Shown piece after piece: positions 8,501 to 17,802 of a DNA stretch of 64,000 nt. Under the pieces are notes generated by a model. The model had not been told where the DNA came from. It saw nothing but the letters and a program-made list of their open reading frames with translations, and made no database searches. Source of the DNA: Panacagrimonas sp052387695 (GTDB lineage: Bacteria; Pseudomonadota; Gammaproteobacteria; Nevskiales; Nevskiaceae). A program made the position numbers and the translations under genes. Each line of letters starts with the position of its first letter. Positions within the stretch are counted from its first letter, which is position 1. The stretch spans positions 3,317 to 67,316 of the forward strand of contig JBQTIX010000092.1 in assembly GCA_052387695.1 (NCBI GenBank). Direction: 5' to 3'.

Positions 8501-9118
8501 ATGGAAGCCTTCGGAACCTGGCTGCACGGCGTGCTCGCGCATCTCGGCTATTGGGAAATCCTGTTCCTGATGGCACTGGAGTCGAGCCTGTTCCCGGTGC
8601 CATCGGAACTGGTGATGATCCCCGCCGGGTACCGCGCCGCGCAGGGCGATCTGAATCCTTTCATCGCCACGCTCGCCGGGGGCGCCGGGTCGCTGCTCGG
8701 GGCATCGGCCAATTACCTGCTCGGGCGCTATGTCGGCCGCGCTTTCCTGGTCCGGTACGGCAAGTATTTCCTGATCAACGAGCAGACCTACCAGGATGCC
8801 GAGACCTTGTTCCTGCGCAACGCAAACATGGCCACGTTCGTGGGGCGGTTCATTCCCGGCGTGCGGCATCTGATCTCGATCCCCCCCGGCCTGTTCGGCA
8901 TGCGGATTCCGCCCTTCGTGCTGCTGACCACCCTGGGCGCCACCCTGTGGTGCGCGGTGCTGGTTGCGCTTGGATACTTTGCCGGCGAGCCTGTCGTCGC
9001 CGTGGTGCGTGAGTACACGCACGAGGCCGGCCTTGTGGCCCTGCTGGCCCTGATGATCTTCGTCGTCTGGTTCGTCTACAGGCACCGCCGGAAGCCGGCC
9101 GCGGAGCCCTCGTCGTGA
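8501..9118 (+). CDS. DedA-family membrane protein
   Basis: A 205-residue inner-membrane protein with the DedA (SNARE-associated, PF09335) signature: an ESSLFPVPSELVMIPAG re-entrant motif near residue 28, then GRYVGRAFLVRYGKYF, and F-x-G-R-F-x-P-x-x-R (FVGRFIPGVRHL) near residue 112. DedA proteins are thought to flip phospholipids or undecaprenyl phosphate. About five hydrophobic segments are visible. It sits between pcm and nlpD, where these are normally adjacent. Its TGA stop overlaps the GTG start of the nlpD-like gene (GTGA), so the two are translationally coupled. Confidence 0.92.
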   Translation: MEAFGTWLHGVLAHLGYWEILFLMALESSLFPVPSELVMIPAGYRAAQGDLNPFIATLAGGAGSLLGASANYLLGRYVGRAFLVRYGKYFLINEQTYQDAETLFLRNANMATFVGRFIPGVRHLISIPPGLFGMRIPPFVLLTTLGATLWCAVLVALGYFAGEPVVAVVREYTHEAGLVALLALMIFVVWFVYRHRRKPAAEPSS

Positions 9119-10047
9119 GCACGACTCGCTGGGTCGCGACCCTGAGTTGCTGCGCGGCGCTCGCCGGCTGCGCCAACTGGCTGACCTGGGATCCGCCGCC
9201 CGAACAGAAGGTGCAGAACCAGCCCGAGGCCGAGCCCACGCCCGAACGTCCGGTCGGCCCCAACGACTACATGGTGCGCCGCGGCGACACGGTCTATTCG
9301 ATCGCGTTCCGCGGCAATCTCGACTATCGCGAACTGGCGCGTTGGAACGACATCGGCCGCGATTACCTCATCCGGCCCGGCCAGGTCCTGCGTTTGCGCG
9401 CGCCGCCACCGACCCAGCTGGTGCACGGCGACATCGTCTCCACCCCCACTCAATTCGAGGAGCCGCCGGCCGCCGCTCCGACGCCGCTGACGTCCGAGGT
9501 GCCCCCGTCGACCGCGCCGCCGCCACGTCCCGGCGACCGCAGGCGTTCAAAGCGGACGCCCTTGCCTCCCGCGGTCGCGCCCCCTCCAATACCGGCGCCG
9601 GTGATTGCCACCCTGCCGCCGCCCGCGAACGCAGCGCCACCGCCGATCACCAGCGAATCCGGCGGTCCCTACACCTGGCAGTGGCCCACGCAGGGCCTGG
9701 TCGTACGCGGTTACGACCCGGCGAGCGGTTCCAAGGGCCTGGACTTCAGCGGCAGGGTCGGTCAGCCGGTCGTCGCCGCCGCGCCCGGCAAGGTCGTCTA
9801 CAGCGGCGCGGCGCTCAAGGGTTATGGCGAACTGATCATCATCAAGCACGACGAACTGCGGCTGTCTGCCTACGGCTACAACCGCACGCGCCTGGTCGAG
9901 GAGGGTCAGATGGTGGCGGGCGGGCAGGAGATCGCCGAACTCGGAACCGGCCCGGAGAACAAGCCGGTGCTGCATTTCGAAATCCGCGAACGCGGCCAGC
10001 CGGTCAACCCGGTGCCGTACCTGCCGGCCCGGGACAAGCAAAAATGA
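9115..10047 (+). CDS. nlpD: NlpD-like lipoprotein: LysM plus degenerate M23 peptidase domain
   Basis: A 310-residue lipoprotein. The lipobox LAGC puts the lipidated cysteine at residue 19. A LysM domain (YMVRRGDTVYSIAFRGNL, ~50-95), a long proline-rich linker and a C-terminal M23 (LytM) domain follow. The M23 metal ligands are lost: GLDFSGR replaces the usual HxGxD, and YGYNRT replaces YAHN; only the last LHFEIR box is intact. E. coli NlpD is degenerate in the same way and activates the amidase AmiC at division. The same role in the outer membrane is inferred. The GTG start overlaps the DedA stop. Confidence 0.9.
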   Translation: MSTTRWVATLSCCAALAGCANWLTWDPPPEQKVQNQPEAEPTPERPVGPNDYMVRRGDTVYSIAFRGNLDYRELARWNDIGRDYLIRPGQVLRLRAPPPTQLVHGDIVSTPTQFEEPPAAAPTPLTSEVPPSTAPPPRPGDRRRSKRTPLPPAVAPPPIPAPVIATLPPPANAAPPPITSESGGPYTWQWPTQGLVVRGYDPASGSKGLDFSGRVGQPVVAAAPGKVVYSGAALKGYGELIIIKHDELRLSAYGYNRTRLVEEGQMVAGGQEIAELGTGPENKPVLHFEIRERGQPVNPVPYLPARDKQK

Positions 10048-10103
10048 AGCGGTGGCACCGCATGCCATACTCGGTTCATCCCGCTTCCCCTGATCTCCCG
10101 TCC

Positions 10104-11966
10104 ATGTCCGAACAGAAGTCCGTCATCAGCAGAATCCTTGGTTTTATCTGGGGCGCCGTCATCGCCCTGTACCGCCTGATGATCATCCTCAGCGTGGTGG
10201 TGTTTCTCGGCTTCCTGTGGATGACATTCAGGGGTGGACCCACGCCCACGGTCGAAGACAACGTCGCCCTGGTCCTGTGGCCCACCGGAGAACTGGTCGA
10301 TCAGCTCGATCGCGAGCGACGCCTGCTGGAACGCTTCACCAGCGAACCCCCCTCGCAGACCCTGCTGCGGGACCTGATCGACGCGCTCGACGCCGCTGCC
10401 GAAGACCCGCGCATCAGCACCGTGGTGCTCAAGCTCGACACGCTGGAACACGCGGGCATGGCGCAGATTGAAGAACTGACGGGCGCCATGCGCCGCTTCC
10501 AGAAATCCGGCAAGGCGATCCACGCCTACAGCGCCTACCTCGACCAGACCAGCTACCTCGCCGCCAGCGCCGCCGACGATATCTCGATCGACCCGATGGG
10601 CTCGGTGGTGCTCGAAGGCTTCAGCGTGTATCAGAACTATTTCAAGGACGCGCTCGACAAGCTCGGCGTCCAGATCAACGTGTTCAGGGTCGGCGAATTC
10701 AAGGCCGCGGTGGAGCCCTTCATCCGCAACGACATGTCCGAGGAAGCGCGTCGCGCCAACCAGGAATGGCTCGGGGATCTGTGGAAAGACTACGGCGACA
10801 GTGTGGCGCAGTCGCGCAAGCTGGAAGCCGGCGCGGCCGATCGCTATGTCAGCGGCTTCCGCGCGGGTGTCGAGAAGGCGCGCGGCGACATGGCTCTCTA
10901 CGCCAAGGACGCGGGCCTGGTGACGCACGTGGAATCGATCGCCGCGTTCCGTACCCGCATCGCCGAAACGGTGGGCATCGATGACGACCACGGCAGCTTC
11001 CGGCAGATCAATTACGGCGAATACCTGCGCGCCGTGCATCACGAAGGCAAGCTGCAACAGGACAACGGGGCCGAGACCCAGGTCGCGCTGATCGTGGTGC
11101 AGGGCGAGATCGTCGATGGCGTCGGCGAAGCCGGGCAGGCCGGTGGCGACACGCTGTCCGACCTGCTGGAACAGGCGCGCCGCGACGAAAACATCGCCGC
11201 GGTGGTGTTGCGCATCGACTCGCCCGGCGGCAGTGCCTGGGCCTCCGAGCTGATCCGCCGCGAGATCCAGCAACTGCGCGCCGCCGGCAAGCCGGTGGTC
11301 GCCTCGATGGGCTCGGTCGCCGCCAGCGGCGGCTACTGGGTGGCGATGGACGCCGACAAGATATTCGCCTTCGACTCCACCATCACCGGCTCGATCGGGA
11401 TCTTCGGCCTGATCCCGACCATCGACGGGCCGCTGTCCAAACTCGGCATCCATACCGACGGCATCGGCACCACCCCGCTGGCCGGCGCGTTCAGAATGGA
11501 CCGTCCGCTTTCCCCTGAGGTCGCCGCCATCTTCCAGGCCGAGATCGCCAAGGGCTATCGCGACTTCGTCGAAGGCGTCGCCAAGGGCCGCAAGCTCGAT
11601 GTCGCCAAGGTCGAATCCATCGCCCAGGGTCGCGTCTGGAGCGGTGCGGATGCCAAGGGATTCGGGCTGATCGATGACTTCGGCGGACTCGATGACGCCG
11701 CGAGCGCAGCGGCGGAACTGGCGGGCCTGGACGAGGGCAAGTGGTCGCTCGAGGAATTCCAGGAAGAGCCCCAGTTTCCCGCGCAGATCCTCAGCCAGTT
11801 CTTCGGCATGGCCATGGCATCCCTGCAGGGCCAGTCGTCGATCGCTCCACTGATCGGGACACTGGACCGCACCGGTGCCGCTGACTGGCTCGCACGCTTC
11901 ACCGAGCGCCAGGGCGTTTACGCGCTTTGCATGTGCACGCCGTCGGCCTCGACAAAAATGCGCTGA
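10104..11966 (+). CDS. sppA: Signal peptide peptidase SppA, 67K type
   Basis: A 620-residue membrane-anchored serine protease that digests cleaved signal peptides. It has an N-terminal membrane helix (residues ~12-42) and the duplicated ClpP-like fold of the 67K form. The general base Lys200 lies in FRVGEFKAAVEPFIRND and the nucleophile Ser408 in VAASGGYW, which align with E. coli Lys209 and Ser409. The ATG at 10104 is preceded by a 56-base gap from nlpD; the frame continues upstream in antisense-like sequence and is not used. It occupies the place where rpoS usually follows nlpD. Its 3' end overlaps murI by 40 bases. Confidence 0.95.
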   Translation: MSEQKSVISRILGFIWGAVIALYRLMIILSVVVFLGFLWMTFRGGPTPTVEDNVALVLWPTGELVDQLDRERRLLERFTSEPPSQTLLRDLIDALDAAAEDPRISTVVLKLDTLEHAGMAQIEELTGAMRRFQKSGKAIHAYSAYLDQTSYLAASAADDISIDPMGSVVLEGFSVYQNYFKDALDKLGVQINVFRVGEFKAAVEPFIRNDMSEEARRANQEWLGDLWKDYGDSVAQSRKLEAGAADRYVSGFRAGVEKARGDMALYAKDAGLVTHVESIAAFRTRIAETVGIDDDHGSFRQINYGEYLRAVHHEGKLQQDNGAETQVALIVVQGEIVDGVGEAGQAGGDTLSDLLEQARRDENIAAVVLRIDSPGGSAWASELIRREIQQLRAAGKPVVASMGSVAASGGYWVAMDADKIFAFDSTITGSIGIFGLIPTIDGPLSKLGIHTDGIGTTPLAGAFRMDRPLSPEVAAIFQAEIAKGYRDFVEGVAKGRKLDVAKVESIAQGRVWSGADAKGFGLIDDFGGLDDAASAAAELAGLDEGKWSLEEFQEEPQFPAQILSQFFGMAMASLQGQSSIAPLIGTLDRTGAADWLARFTERQGVYALCMCTPSASTKMR

Positions 11967-12805
11967 GGCAAGCCTTGGACGGGCCGATCGGCGTCTTCGA
12001 TTCCGGTGTCGGCGGCCTGTCGGTCCTGCGCGAACTTCGACGCGAACTGCCGCAGGAGCGTTTCCTCTACTACGCTGACAGCGGCCACTGCCCCTACGGC
12101 GGCAAGTCGCCGTCTGAAATCCAGTCGCGTGCAATCGCCATCACCGGGGAGTTGATCGAGGCCGGTGCCAAACTGATTGTCGTCGCCTGCAACACGGCCA
12201 CCATCGCGGCCGTCGAGCATCTGCGCGCCCACTATCCGGTTCCCTTCGTCGGGATGGAGCCCGCCGTAAAACCCGCCTGCGCGCTGACGAAGACCGGCGT
12301 GGTCGCTGTCCTGGCGACTGGCGCCGCACTCGGCGGGGAAAAATTTCACCGCCTCGTCGATCGGCACGCTCAAGGCGTCAAAGTCATCACGCAGCCCTGT
12401 CCGGGCCTGGTCGAGTGTGTCGAAATGGGAGATCTCGATGGTGCTCGTCCGCAGCTTCTCGTAGAGCACTACCTGGCGCCATTGCGCGCGGCTGACGCCG
12501 ATGTGTTCGTCCTGGGCTGCACCCATTACCCGTTCCTGCGCCGCCTCATCGAAAAGCGCGCGGGCGAAGGTTCAACCGTTCTCGACACCGCCGCCGCTGT
12601 CGCGCGTCACGTGCGTCGGGTGCTGACCCGCGAGGGTCTCAACGGCGATCCGGGATTTTCTGGAGACTTCGATTGGAGAACGTCGGGTGACCGCATCAGG
12701 ATCGCGCCGATCGTCGAGCGTTTGATGGGTGGATTCGGGCCGACACCACGGGCTGCCCAAGCTGCCCGTTTGCTCGCCGATCACGGCACAGACCTGCTGG
12801 GATAG
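11927..12805 (+). CDS. murI: Glutamate racemase
   Basis: A cytoplasmic, cofactor-independent racemase making D-glutamate for peptidoglycan. GVFDSGVGGLSVLREL opens the domain. The two catalytic cysteines lie in VVACNTATIAAV (Cys88) and LGCTHYPFL (Cys198, followed by His200), counted from the TTG at 11927. The start is uncertain: TTG 11927, GTG 11933 and TTG 11975 are in frame and conservation begins only at about residue 20. Any of the first two overlaps the end of sppA. Length (292) is slightly above the family average of ~265, which favours a later start. Confidence 0.94.
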   Translation: MHVHAVGLDKNALRQALDGPIGVFDSGVGGLSVLRELRRELPQERFLYYADSGHCPYGGKSPSEIQSRAIAITGELIEAGAKLIVVACNTATIAAVEHLRAHYPVPFVGMEPAVKPACALTKTGVVAVLATGAALGGEKFHRLVDRHAQGVKVITQPCPGLVECVEMGDLDGARPQLLVEHYLAPLRAADADVFVLGCTHYPFLRRLIEKRAGEGSTVLDTAAAVARHVRRVLTREGLNGDPGFSGDFDWRTSGDRIRIAPIVERLMGGFGPTPRAAQAARLLADHGTDLLG

Positions 12806-12844
12806 GCTCTCAGGACGCTCTGCACAGGTCTGAATTCAAGGTTG

Positions 12845-12973
12845 GGTGCAGGTCGGCTCAAGGCCACGGCTTTTCGTGGCCGGAGCCGACAGGCGCCGGT
12901 CGGCGTCGAGCGCGCGCATGTCGGTTCCGCCTTCGGCTTGAACCGACCTACAACCGACCTGCAACCGACCTAC
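12845..12973. repeat. GTAG-type REP pair
   Basis: GCAGGTCGGCTC with the GGCCACGG...CCGTGGCC-like core is paired with an inverted GTCGGTTCCGCCTTCGG unit and two further CCGACCT(A/G)C ends. It fills the gap between convergent murI and the RND gene and reaches the RND stop codon. Confidence 0.85.
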
Positions 12974-15345
12974 GAGCCGGATCGAATCTGTGCAGACCCT
13001 CCCTTCGTGTTCGCGACGCGGCCTCGCGCGATGGCAATGGACGCCGGCACCAGCAGCAACGTGGCAAGGCAGGCCGACATCATCGAGACCGAGATGAGTC
13101 CCCCGAGCAGGCTGTGGGGGTAAAAATCCAGCGAGAACAGCAGCATCAGATAGCCCGTCGCGATACTGCCCGACACGAACACGATGGCGCGGCCAGCCGT
13201 TTTCAGGGTCGCGTCGATCGCACTCCGCAAGGGCTTGCCGCTGCGCAGTTCCTCGTGCAACCGCATGAGCAGGTAGATCGAATAATCCGCGCCGACGCCC
13301 ACTGCCAGCGCGGTGCTCAGCGATGCCGGGACGTTGAGCGGAAAGTGGAGCGCGGCGATCACGGCGAAATTGACCAGGGCCGCGACGATCAGCGGCGCCA
13401 CCACGATCAGGGCCATCAGCAAGGACTGGAACACGACCGCCGCAACGACCGCGATGGCCAGTACAAGCTGGACGAGATTCGCGATCTTGCCCTGCACCAT
13501 GACGCGGTTCAGCGAATCGGCGGTAGCGACCGTGCCGCTGAAGCTGACCGTCGCCTGGTCGCCGAAGCGATGTTCCGACCAGGCTTTCAGCTCCGCCAGA
13601 AGCTTGCGACCCGCCTCGGTGCTGTCGTCGCGCAGGTAGGTCATCACCAGGGCTTCGCGGTATTCGGCGTCCACCATCCGCGCGAGGCCGGCGGGATCAC
13701 TGAAGCTGTAGAGCAGCAGGAGTTGGGCGGCCTCTTCCGGCGTGGATGGGAGTCTGTCTTCGGCTGCCTTTTTTTCGGCGCCCCAGTTGCGATGCATGCG
13801 CTCCAGCATCCGGTGCACGCCGTAGACCTGCCCGACATCGGCTTGCTGGAGCAGCCAGGCGTCGAGGTCGGAGAGTGCCTGCAGAAGCTCCGGTTCGCGG
13901 AACGAATGTCCGTCCCGCGCTTGCAGCAGGATCATCAGGTAGTTGGTTCCGGCCGAGGCCGCATTCAATTCCTGATCGTCCTGATAAACCGCGAGCTTGG
14001 GCGAAAAGTAGCGCTTGATGGAGTTGTCGGTCGACAGTGTCGTCGCCGCCCAACCGCAAATCAGCATCAGGATGGCGGCGGCACAAAGAACTGCTTTCGG
14101 TCGATCTCCGGACAGTCTCGCGACGGTGTGCAGCAGGCGGTCCAGCCAGGCATCGCCTCGCTGTCTCCGCATGGGTGCAGGCAGCGCGGCGCGAAGGACG
14201 GGAATGAGTGTCAGCTCGATGATCACCGACGACGCGATGCCGGCCGCCGTGAATAGCCCGAAGATCTGAATGGAGCGGATGTCGAAGCTGAGCAGGGACG
14301 CAAACCCCAGCGCGGCGGCCAGTCCGGCCGCAACGGTCGCAGGACCCGCCGCCGCAAGGGATGTCACGACCGCGGCAGAAACAGCGGTCGATACGGCCGC
14401 CTTTCCCTGCTCGGCCTGCGGCTCGTACTCCTCCTGAAAGCGCTTCAGCAGCTGCACCGAGTGCCCCGCCGCCACCACCAGAATCAGGATCGGCGTCAGC
14501 GAGCTGAAGGCATCGATCGCCACCCGGAAATAACCCAGCAAACCCAGCGACCACAGCGTCGCCAGGATCGCCGTCACGAGCGGAATGAAGACGCCCTGCA
14601 AACTGCCGAACGCGAGGTACAGCAATACGCTGATGACGATGATCGCGCCTGCCAGCATCAGCGGCACGCGATCCGCATAGCGCTCCGTCTCCGCGATGTA
14701 GGCCACGTTGCCGCCAAGCTGGTAGCGGAACGATCCATCCGATACCACGTCCAGCGCGCCGCGCACCGCATTGACCACGTCGCGATAGCTGCCCTGCTTG
14801 TCCGCGTACTCCACCAGGAACATCGCGCGGGTACGCGATGCATCGAACAGCAGGCCCTTCACGTCGCCGGCCCGATCCAGCGCCTGATTGCAGCTTGCGA
14901 CGTCACGCTGCATCTCCTCGCCCAGATCCGTGATCGCCACATCGTCGCCCGCCCGGCGGATGTCCTTCACCTGCGGCGAGACCACGCTCAGAATCCGCGG
15001 CCCGACCAGCAGCGTCGTCCTGGCCGTGATCGCGTCCTGGATTTTGCGCAGTGACTCCAGGTTGCGGGCGTCGCAGATCGTGCCGGTCTGGAACTTCACG
15101 CCCACGAGCATCGAGTAGAACGACCCGAACACCTTGCGGACGTGGTTTGCAGTCGCCACGTAGGGATCGTTCTGCGGCAGCACCTTGTCGAGATCGACCT
15201 CGGTCCGCAGCTTGCCGAACTGGCTTGCGGCAAGCCCGGTAACGATCACCAGGAACACCACCACTACCCACCGGTATCGAAGGACGAAGCGCGTCCAGGC
15301 CGAGAGCGCGTCGGAGAATCGATCGATGTTGGTTCTGACAGTCAT
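12970..15345 (-). CDS. MMPL/RND-superfamily exporter
   Basis: A 791-residue inner-membrane transporter with the duplicated topology of the MMPL/HpnN branch of RND proteins: a first membrane helix at ~25-45, a periplasmic domain, five clustered helices (~225-400), then the same again (~415 onward). The motif VGVGADYSIYLLMRLHEE in the second half and ILVVAAGHSVQLLKRFQEE in the first carry the intramembrane charged positions. Members export lipids, hopanoids or polyketides, driven by protons. It is the last gene of an operon with a DUF1302-like barrel (3 bases upstream) and a LolA-like protein, which suggests lipid traffic to the outer membrane. The last ~10 residues are encoded by the adjoining repeat. 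Confidence 0.88.
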   Translation of the reverse strand: MTVRTNIDRFSDALSAWTRFVLRYRWVVVVFLVIVTGLAASQFGKLRTEVDLDKVLPQNDPYVATANHVRKVFGSFYSMLVGVKFQTGTICDARNLESLRKIQDAITARTTLLVGPRILSVVSPQVKDIRRAGDDVAITDLGEEMQRDVASCNQALDRAGDVKGLLFDASRTRAMFLVEYADKQGSYRDVVNAVRGALDVVSDGSFRYQLGGNVAYIAETERYADRVPLMLAGAIIVISVLLYLAFGSLQGVFIPLVTAILATLWSLGLLGYFRVAIDAFSSLTPILILVVAAGHSVQLLKRFQEEYEPQAEQGKAAVSTAVSAAVVTSLAAAGPATVAAGLAAALGFASLLSFDIRSIQIFGLFTAAGIASSVIIELTLIPVLRAALPAPMRRQRGDAWLDRLLHTVARLSGDRPKAVLCAAAILMLICGWAATTLSTDNSIKRYFSPKLAVYQDDQELNAASAGTNYLMILLQARDGHSFREPELLQALSDLDAWLLQQADVGQVYGVHRMLERMHRNWGAEKKAAEDRLPSTPEEAAQLLLLYSFSDPAGLARMVDAEYREALVMTYLRDDSTEAGRKLLAELKAWSEHRFGDQATVSFSGTVATADSLNRVMVQGKIANLVQLVLAIAVVAAVVFQSLLMALIVVAPLIVAALVNFAVIAALHFPLNVPASLSTALAVGVGADYSIYLLMRLHEELRSGKPLRSAIDATLKTAGRAIVFVSGSIATGYLMLLFSLDFYPHSLLGGLISVSMMSACLATLLLVPASIAIARGRVANTKGGSAQIRSGS

Positions 15346-15348
15346 GGT

Positions 15349-16707
15349 TCACCACTCGCGGCTGAAGCTGAACTGCACGTTCGCCATCACCAGCGAGTTG
15401 TCGGTCAGCCGGCCCAGCGGTCCTTCCTTGTCGCCGCCATACAGATCAGCCGCGAAGTTGAGTGAAACGTCGTCGCGAAGAATCAGCGTCAGTCGCGGCC
15501 GCAACACGTAGTCGTGGGTCTGCGCGATCCATGCCGCATCGACGCTGGCCGAGAAGCGCGTGCCCAGACTGGCCGGGTAAGCGCCGACCGACAGGCCGCT
15601 GTAAGCCGGCCGCGCTTCCTCGTTGAGGATGTCCGCGCCGCGCGCGACCGCATCGAGAAGGGGCGACGCACCGCCACGGCTCGCGGCGTCATCGAAGTTC
15701 TGCTTGTGGAACGCCTGACTCACCAGCCGCCAGCCCGAGCCCACCGCCTGCTCCACCCCAAGCACGGCGAACACGTTGTCGCTCTTGCGGAACTCGATGC
15801 CCGCGAAATCGCAGCAGTTGTCCGCCTTCGTGTACGCCGCCTCGCCACGCACGATCAGCGAGCGCCAGGGCATCGCGAAGTCCGCGCCGAAAATGTCGAC
15901 TCGCGGGTGCCGCAGAGTCACAAGCAGGCTGTCCGCGAAGTCCGGCGCCGGCACCAGGTTGGGACGCAGCGCCCGCCCGTGGAACCAGGACGTGGACCAT
16001 TCGAGGCCTGATCCCTGCTGCTAAAACTTCAGCCCGAGGGCATCGACCGGCTCTTCCGGTTCGGACTCGCGAATCCGCACCGGACGCGTGTCTCCGAGCG
16101 GCAGTTTGCTCGGCCGGAACAGCGGCAGCACCACGCCGGTGATCTGGCCTATTGGCGTCCGGTAGCTCCCACGCGCCGCGACCGAGCCGACGCGCTGATC
16201 CGCGTCCGTCATGCCCAGCCAGTTGTAGCGATAAGGCGTGAGGTTGTCGGTGGGATTGAGGATGTCCGTGCGTCCCCACGCGATGGTCTGCACGCCGAGC
16301 CGAAAATCAAGCGGCCCGTCGCTGTAATTGAGAAACGCCTCGCGCAGCGCAACCGCGTCGCCGCCGCCATGCGCGTCGCGGGACGAGGCATCGACGTCGT
16401 AACGAAAGTAGACGCCCGGCGCCAGCGCCTGCGTCAGCTTGAGCGAGACGCGCGGGACGGCGATCGAGCGTTCGTCGTCCAGTTCGCGGTTGGAGCTGGA
16501 CGCGCCCATGGACAGCGAACCCGACAGCTTCAGCCGCTGCTGTGCGTAAGGCGTGGGCTCGGCGCCGACCGGGGTATTCCATGTCGCCGCAAGCACGCAG
16601 CAACACAGAAATATCGGTACCGAAACCGCGCTCGGAGATCGAGCGCGGAATGCGCCGGCGCCGAATACCAGGTATCTCCACGAACCTCTGCACGGGTCAG
16701 AATTCAT
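15349..16707 (-). pseudogene. DUF1302-like outer-membrane beta-barrel, interrupted by one in-frame amber codon
   Basis: Two open frames, 16707-16021 and 15954-15349, are parts of one continuous frame of about 452 codons interrupted only by TAG at 16023-16021. After TAG the same frame reads QQGSGLEWSTSWFHGRALRP, plausible beta-barrel sequence, and joins the second part without a shift. The N-terminal part has a signal peptide ending near VGAEP, then alternating strands and WGRTDILNPTDNLTPYRYN, typical of DUF1302/porin-like proteins found with RND exporters. The C-terminus ends in an aromatic residue (FSREW), as outer-membrane barrels do. TAG is followed by two CAG codons, so a single CAG-to-TAG change is the simplest origin. 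It may be a true pseudogene, a read-through gene or a sequencing error. Confidence 0.8.
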
Positions 16708-16716
16708 CGGTCAGGA

Positions 16717-16831
16717 GTAGGTCGGTTCAAGCCCGCGGCTTCATGCGGGCGGAACCGACGTGCGCCGGTCGTAAATGGCTCGTGCACCCTGAGCCTCGTG
16801 TCGGTTCCGCCTTCGGCTTGAACCGACCTAC
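16717..16831. repeat. GTAG-type REP pair
   Basis: GTAGGTCGGTTCAAGCCCGC with a GCGGC..GCGGG core is followed by the inverted GTCGGTTCCGCCTTCGG unit ending CCGACCTAC. It separates the LolA-like gene from the barrel gene, which lie on the same strand. Confidence 0.85.
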
Positions 16832-16928
16832 GAGTCGGATCGAGCGGCGTAGGGTGAATAAGCGAAGCGCATCCACCATCTGAGGCCAAGGGGTCGCGTG
16901 ATCCTTGTTTGATGGTGTGCGCACCCGC

Positions 16929-17774
16929 CTACTCCTCGCGTTCCAGCGCACTGGCGCTGAACAACTCATCGGACAGCCCCGTATTGACCTGCTCCTCGCG
17001 AACCTCGATCAGCGTGCGGCTTTTCGTTTGCAGGTTCTGCGCCTCGATCCGCATCGCGTGCCACTTCGCATTCTTCGCATCGACCTCGCGCAGCGCCTTG
17101 TACTCGATCAGTTTCAGTTCGCGCCCATTGGCATCCCAGGTCCTGATCCGCGTCGCGACCCGACTCGCCGCGTCGATGCACGACTCCCGCCTCGAGTACC
17201 CAGAACTCTTGCCGATCTGCTCGCCGACCGGCACCGACTCCACCAAGGTGCAGGGTCGCCCATCCTGCTCCGAGGTGCCGGCGATGCGATGCGTCCACTC
17301 GCTCACCTTGTAGCCGACCACGTCCCCGTAGCTGAGATCGCTGCCCATGAAGCTGTCTTTCTTCTGATCCGCGATCACGCGGCGCGAGCGCTTGAGCGCT
17401 GGCAGGTAGACCCACACGTCGTCATCGCCGGATGCGTTCTCGATCAGCAAGGTCGCCGTGCCCTTCACGTCTGCGGGCTTCTCAAAACGGGTGACCCGCA
17501 TGTTCTGCACGGTGCCTGGCCGCCGCTTGGTCCAGCTCGAAAGATCGCGCGTCCGCACCTGCCCGTTCGGCAAGGTCAGGGTCATGGTCGCCGTACCGGT
17601 CGAGTCATCGACCAGCGTCGCCTCGTAGTTGGCCCGCATCAGGGCCTCGGGTGGGACGGGTTCAGCGCCTGCGGCGGATAGCGCGATTGAAAAATAGAGA
17701 GCTACAGCCAGGCAAATGGTGCGGGAGATGGTGATCAGCAGCGCGTGAATTGAAGAGTAGATGCCGTTGCTCAT
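16929..17774 (-). CDS. LolA-like outer-membrane lipoprotein-sorting protein
   Basis: A 281-residue secreted protein. A signal peptide (TICLAVALYFSIALSAAGAEP) precedes a LolA-like half-barrel of the TP_0789 type: WTKRRPGTVQNMRVTRFEKP, VWVYLPALKRSRRVIADQKK, DSFMGSDLSYGDVVGYKV and a C-terminal TWDANGRELKLIEYK strand. Such proteins often neighbour MMPL/RND exporters and barrels and are thought to carry lipids or lipoproteins across the periplasm. This is the promoter-proximal gene of that operon. The start is uncertain (17774, or 17804/17810 which would overlap the divergent vapB); no strong ribosome binding site decides. Confidence 0.8.
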   Translation of the reverse strand: MSNGIYSSIHALLITISRTICLAVALYFSIALSAAGAEPVPPEALMRANYEATLVDDSTGTATMTLTLPNGQVRTRDLSSWTKRRPGTVQNMRVTRFEKPADVKGTATLLIENASGDDDVWVYLPALKRSRRVIADQKKDSFMGSDLSYGDVVGYKVSEWTHRIAGTSEQDGRPCTLVESVPVGEQIGKSSGYSRRESCIDAASRVATRIRTWDANGRELKLIEYKALREVDAKNAKWHAMRIEAQNLQTKSRTLIEVREEQVNTGLSDELFSASALEREE

Positions 17775-17802
17775 TACCGGGGTACTGTGAAATGATGGTT
17801 TC

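Noticed and set aside
9147..10103. Upstream extension of the sppA frame through nlpD
   Set aside because: The extension is the out-of-frame translation of nlpD; SppA homologues begin shortly before the membrane helix.
9906..12134. 742-codon open frame antisense to sppA
   Set aside because: Composition is that of the complement of a GC-rich gene (runs of Arg, His, Gly, Val), with no family similarity, while sppA on the other strand has all catalytic motifs.
11966..12805. rpoS expected after nlpD
   Set aside because: The genes after nlpD are sppA and murI, and no sigma-70 region 2 or 4 motifs occur in this stretch.
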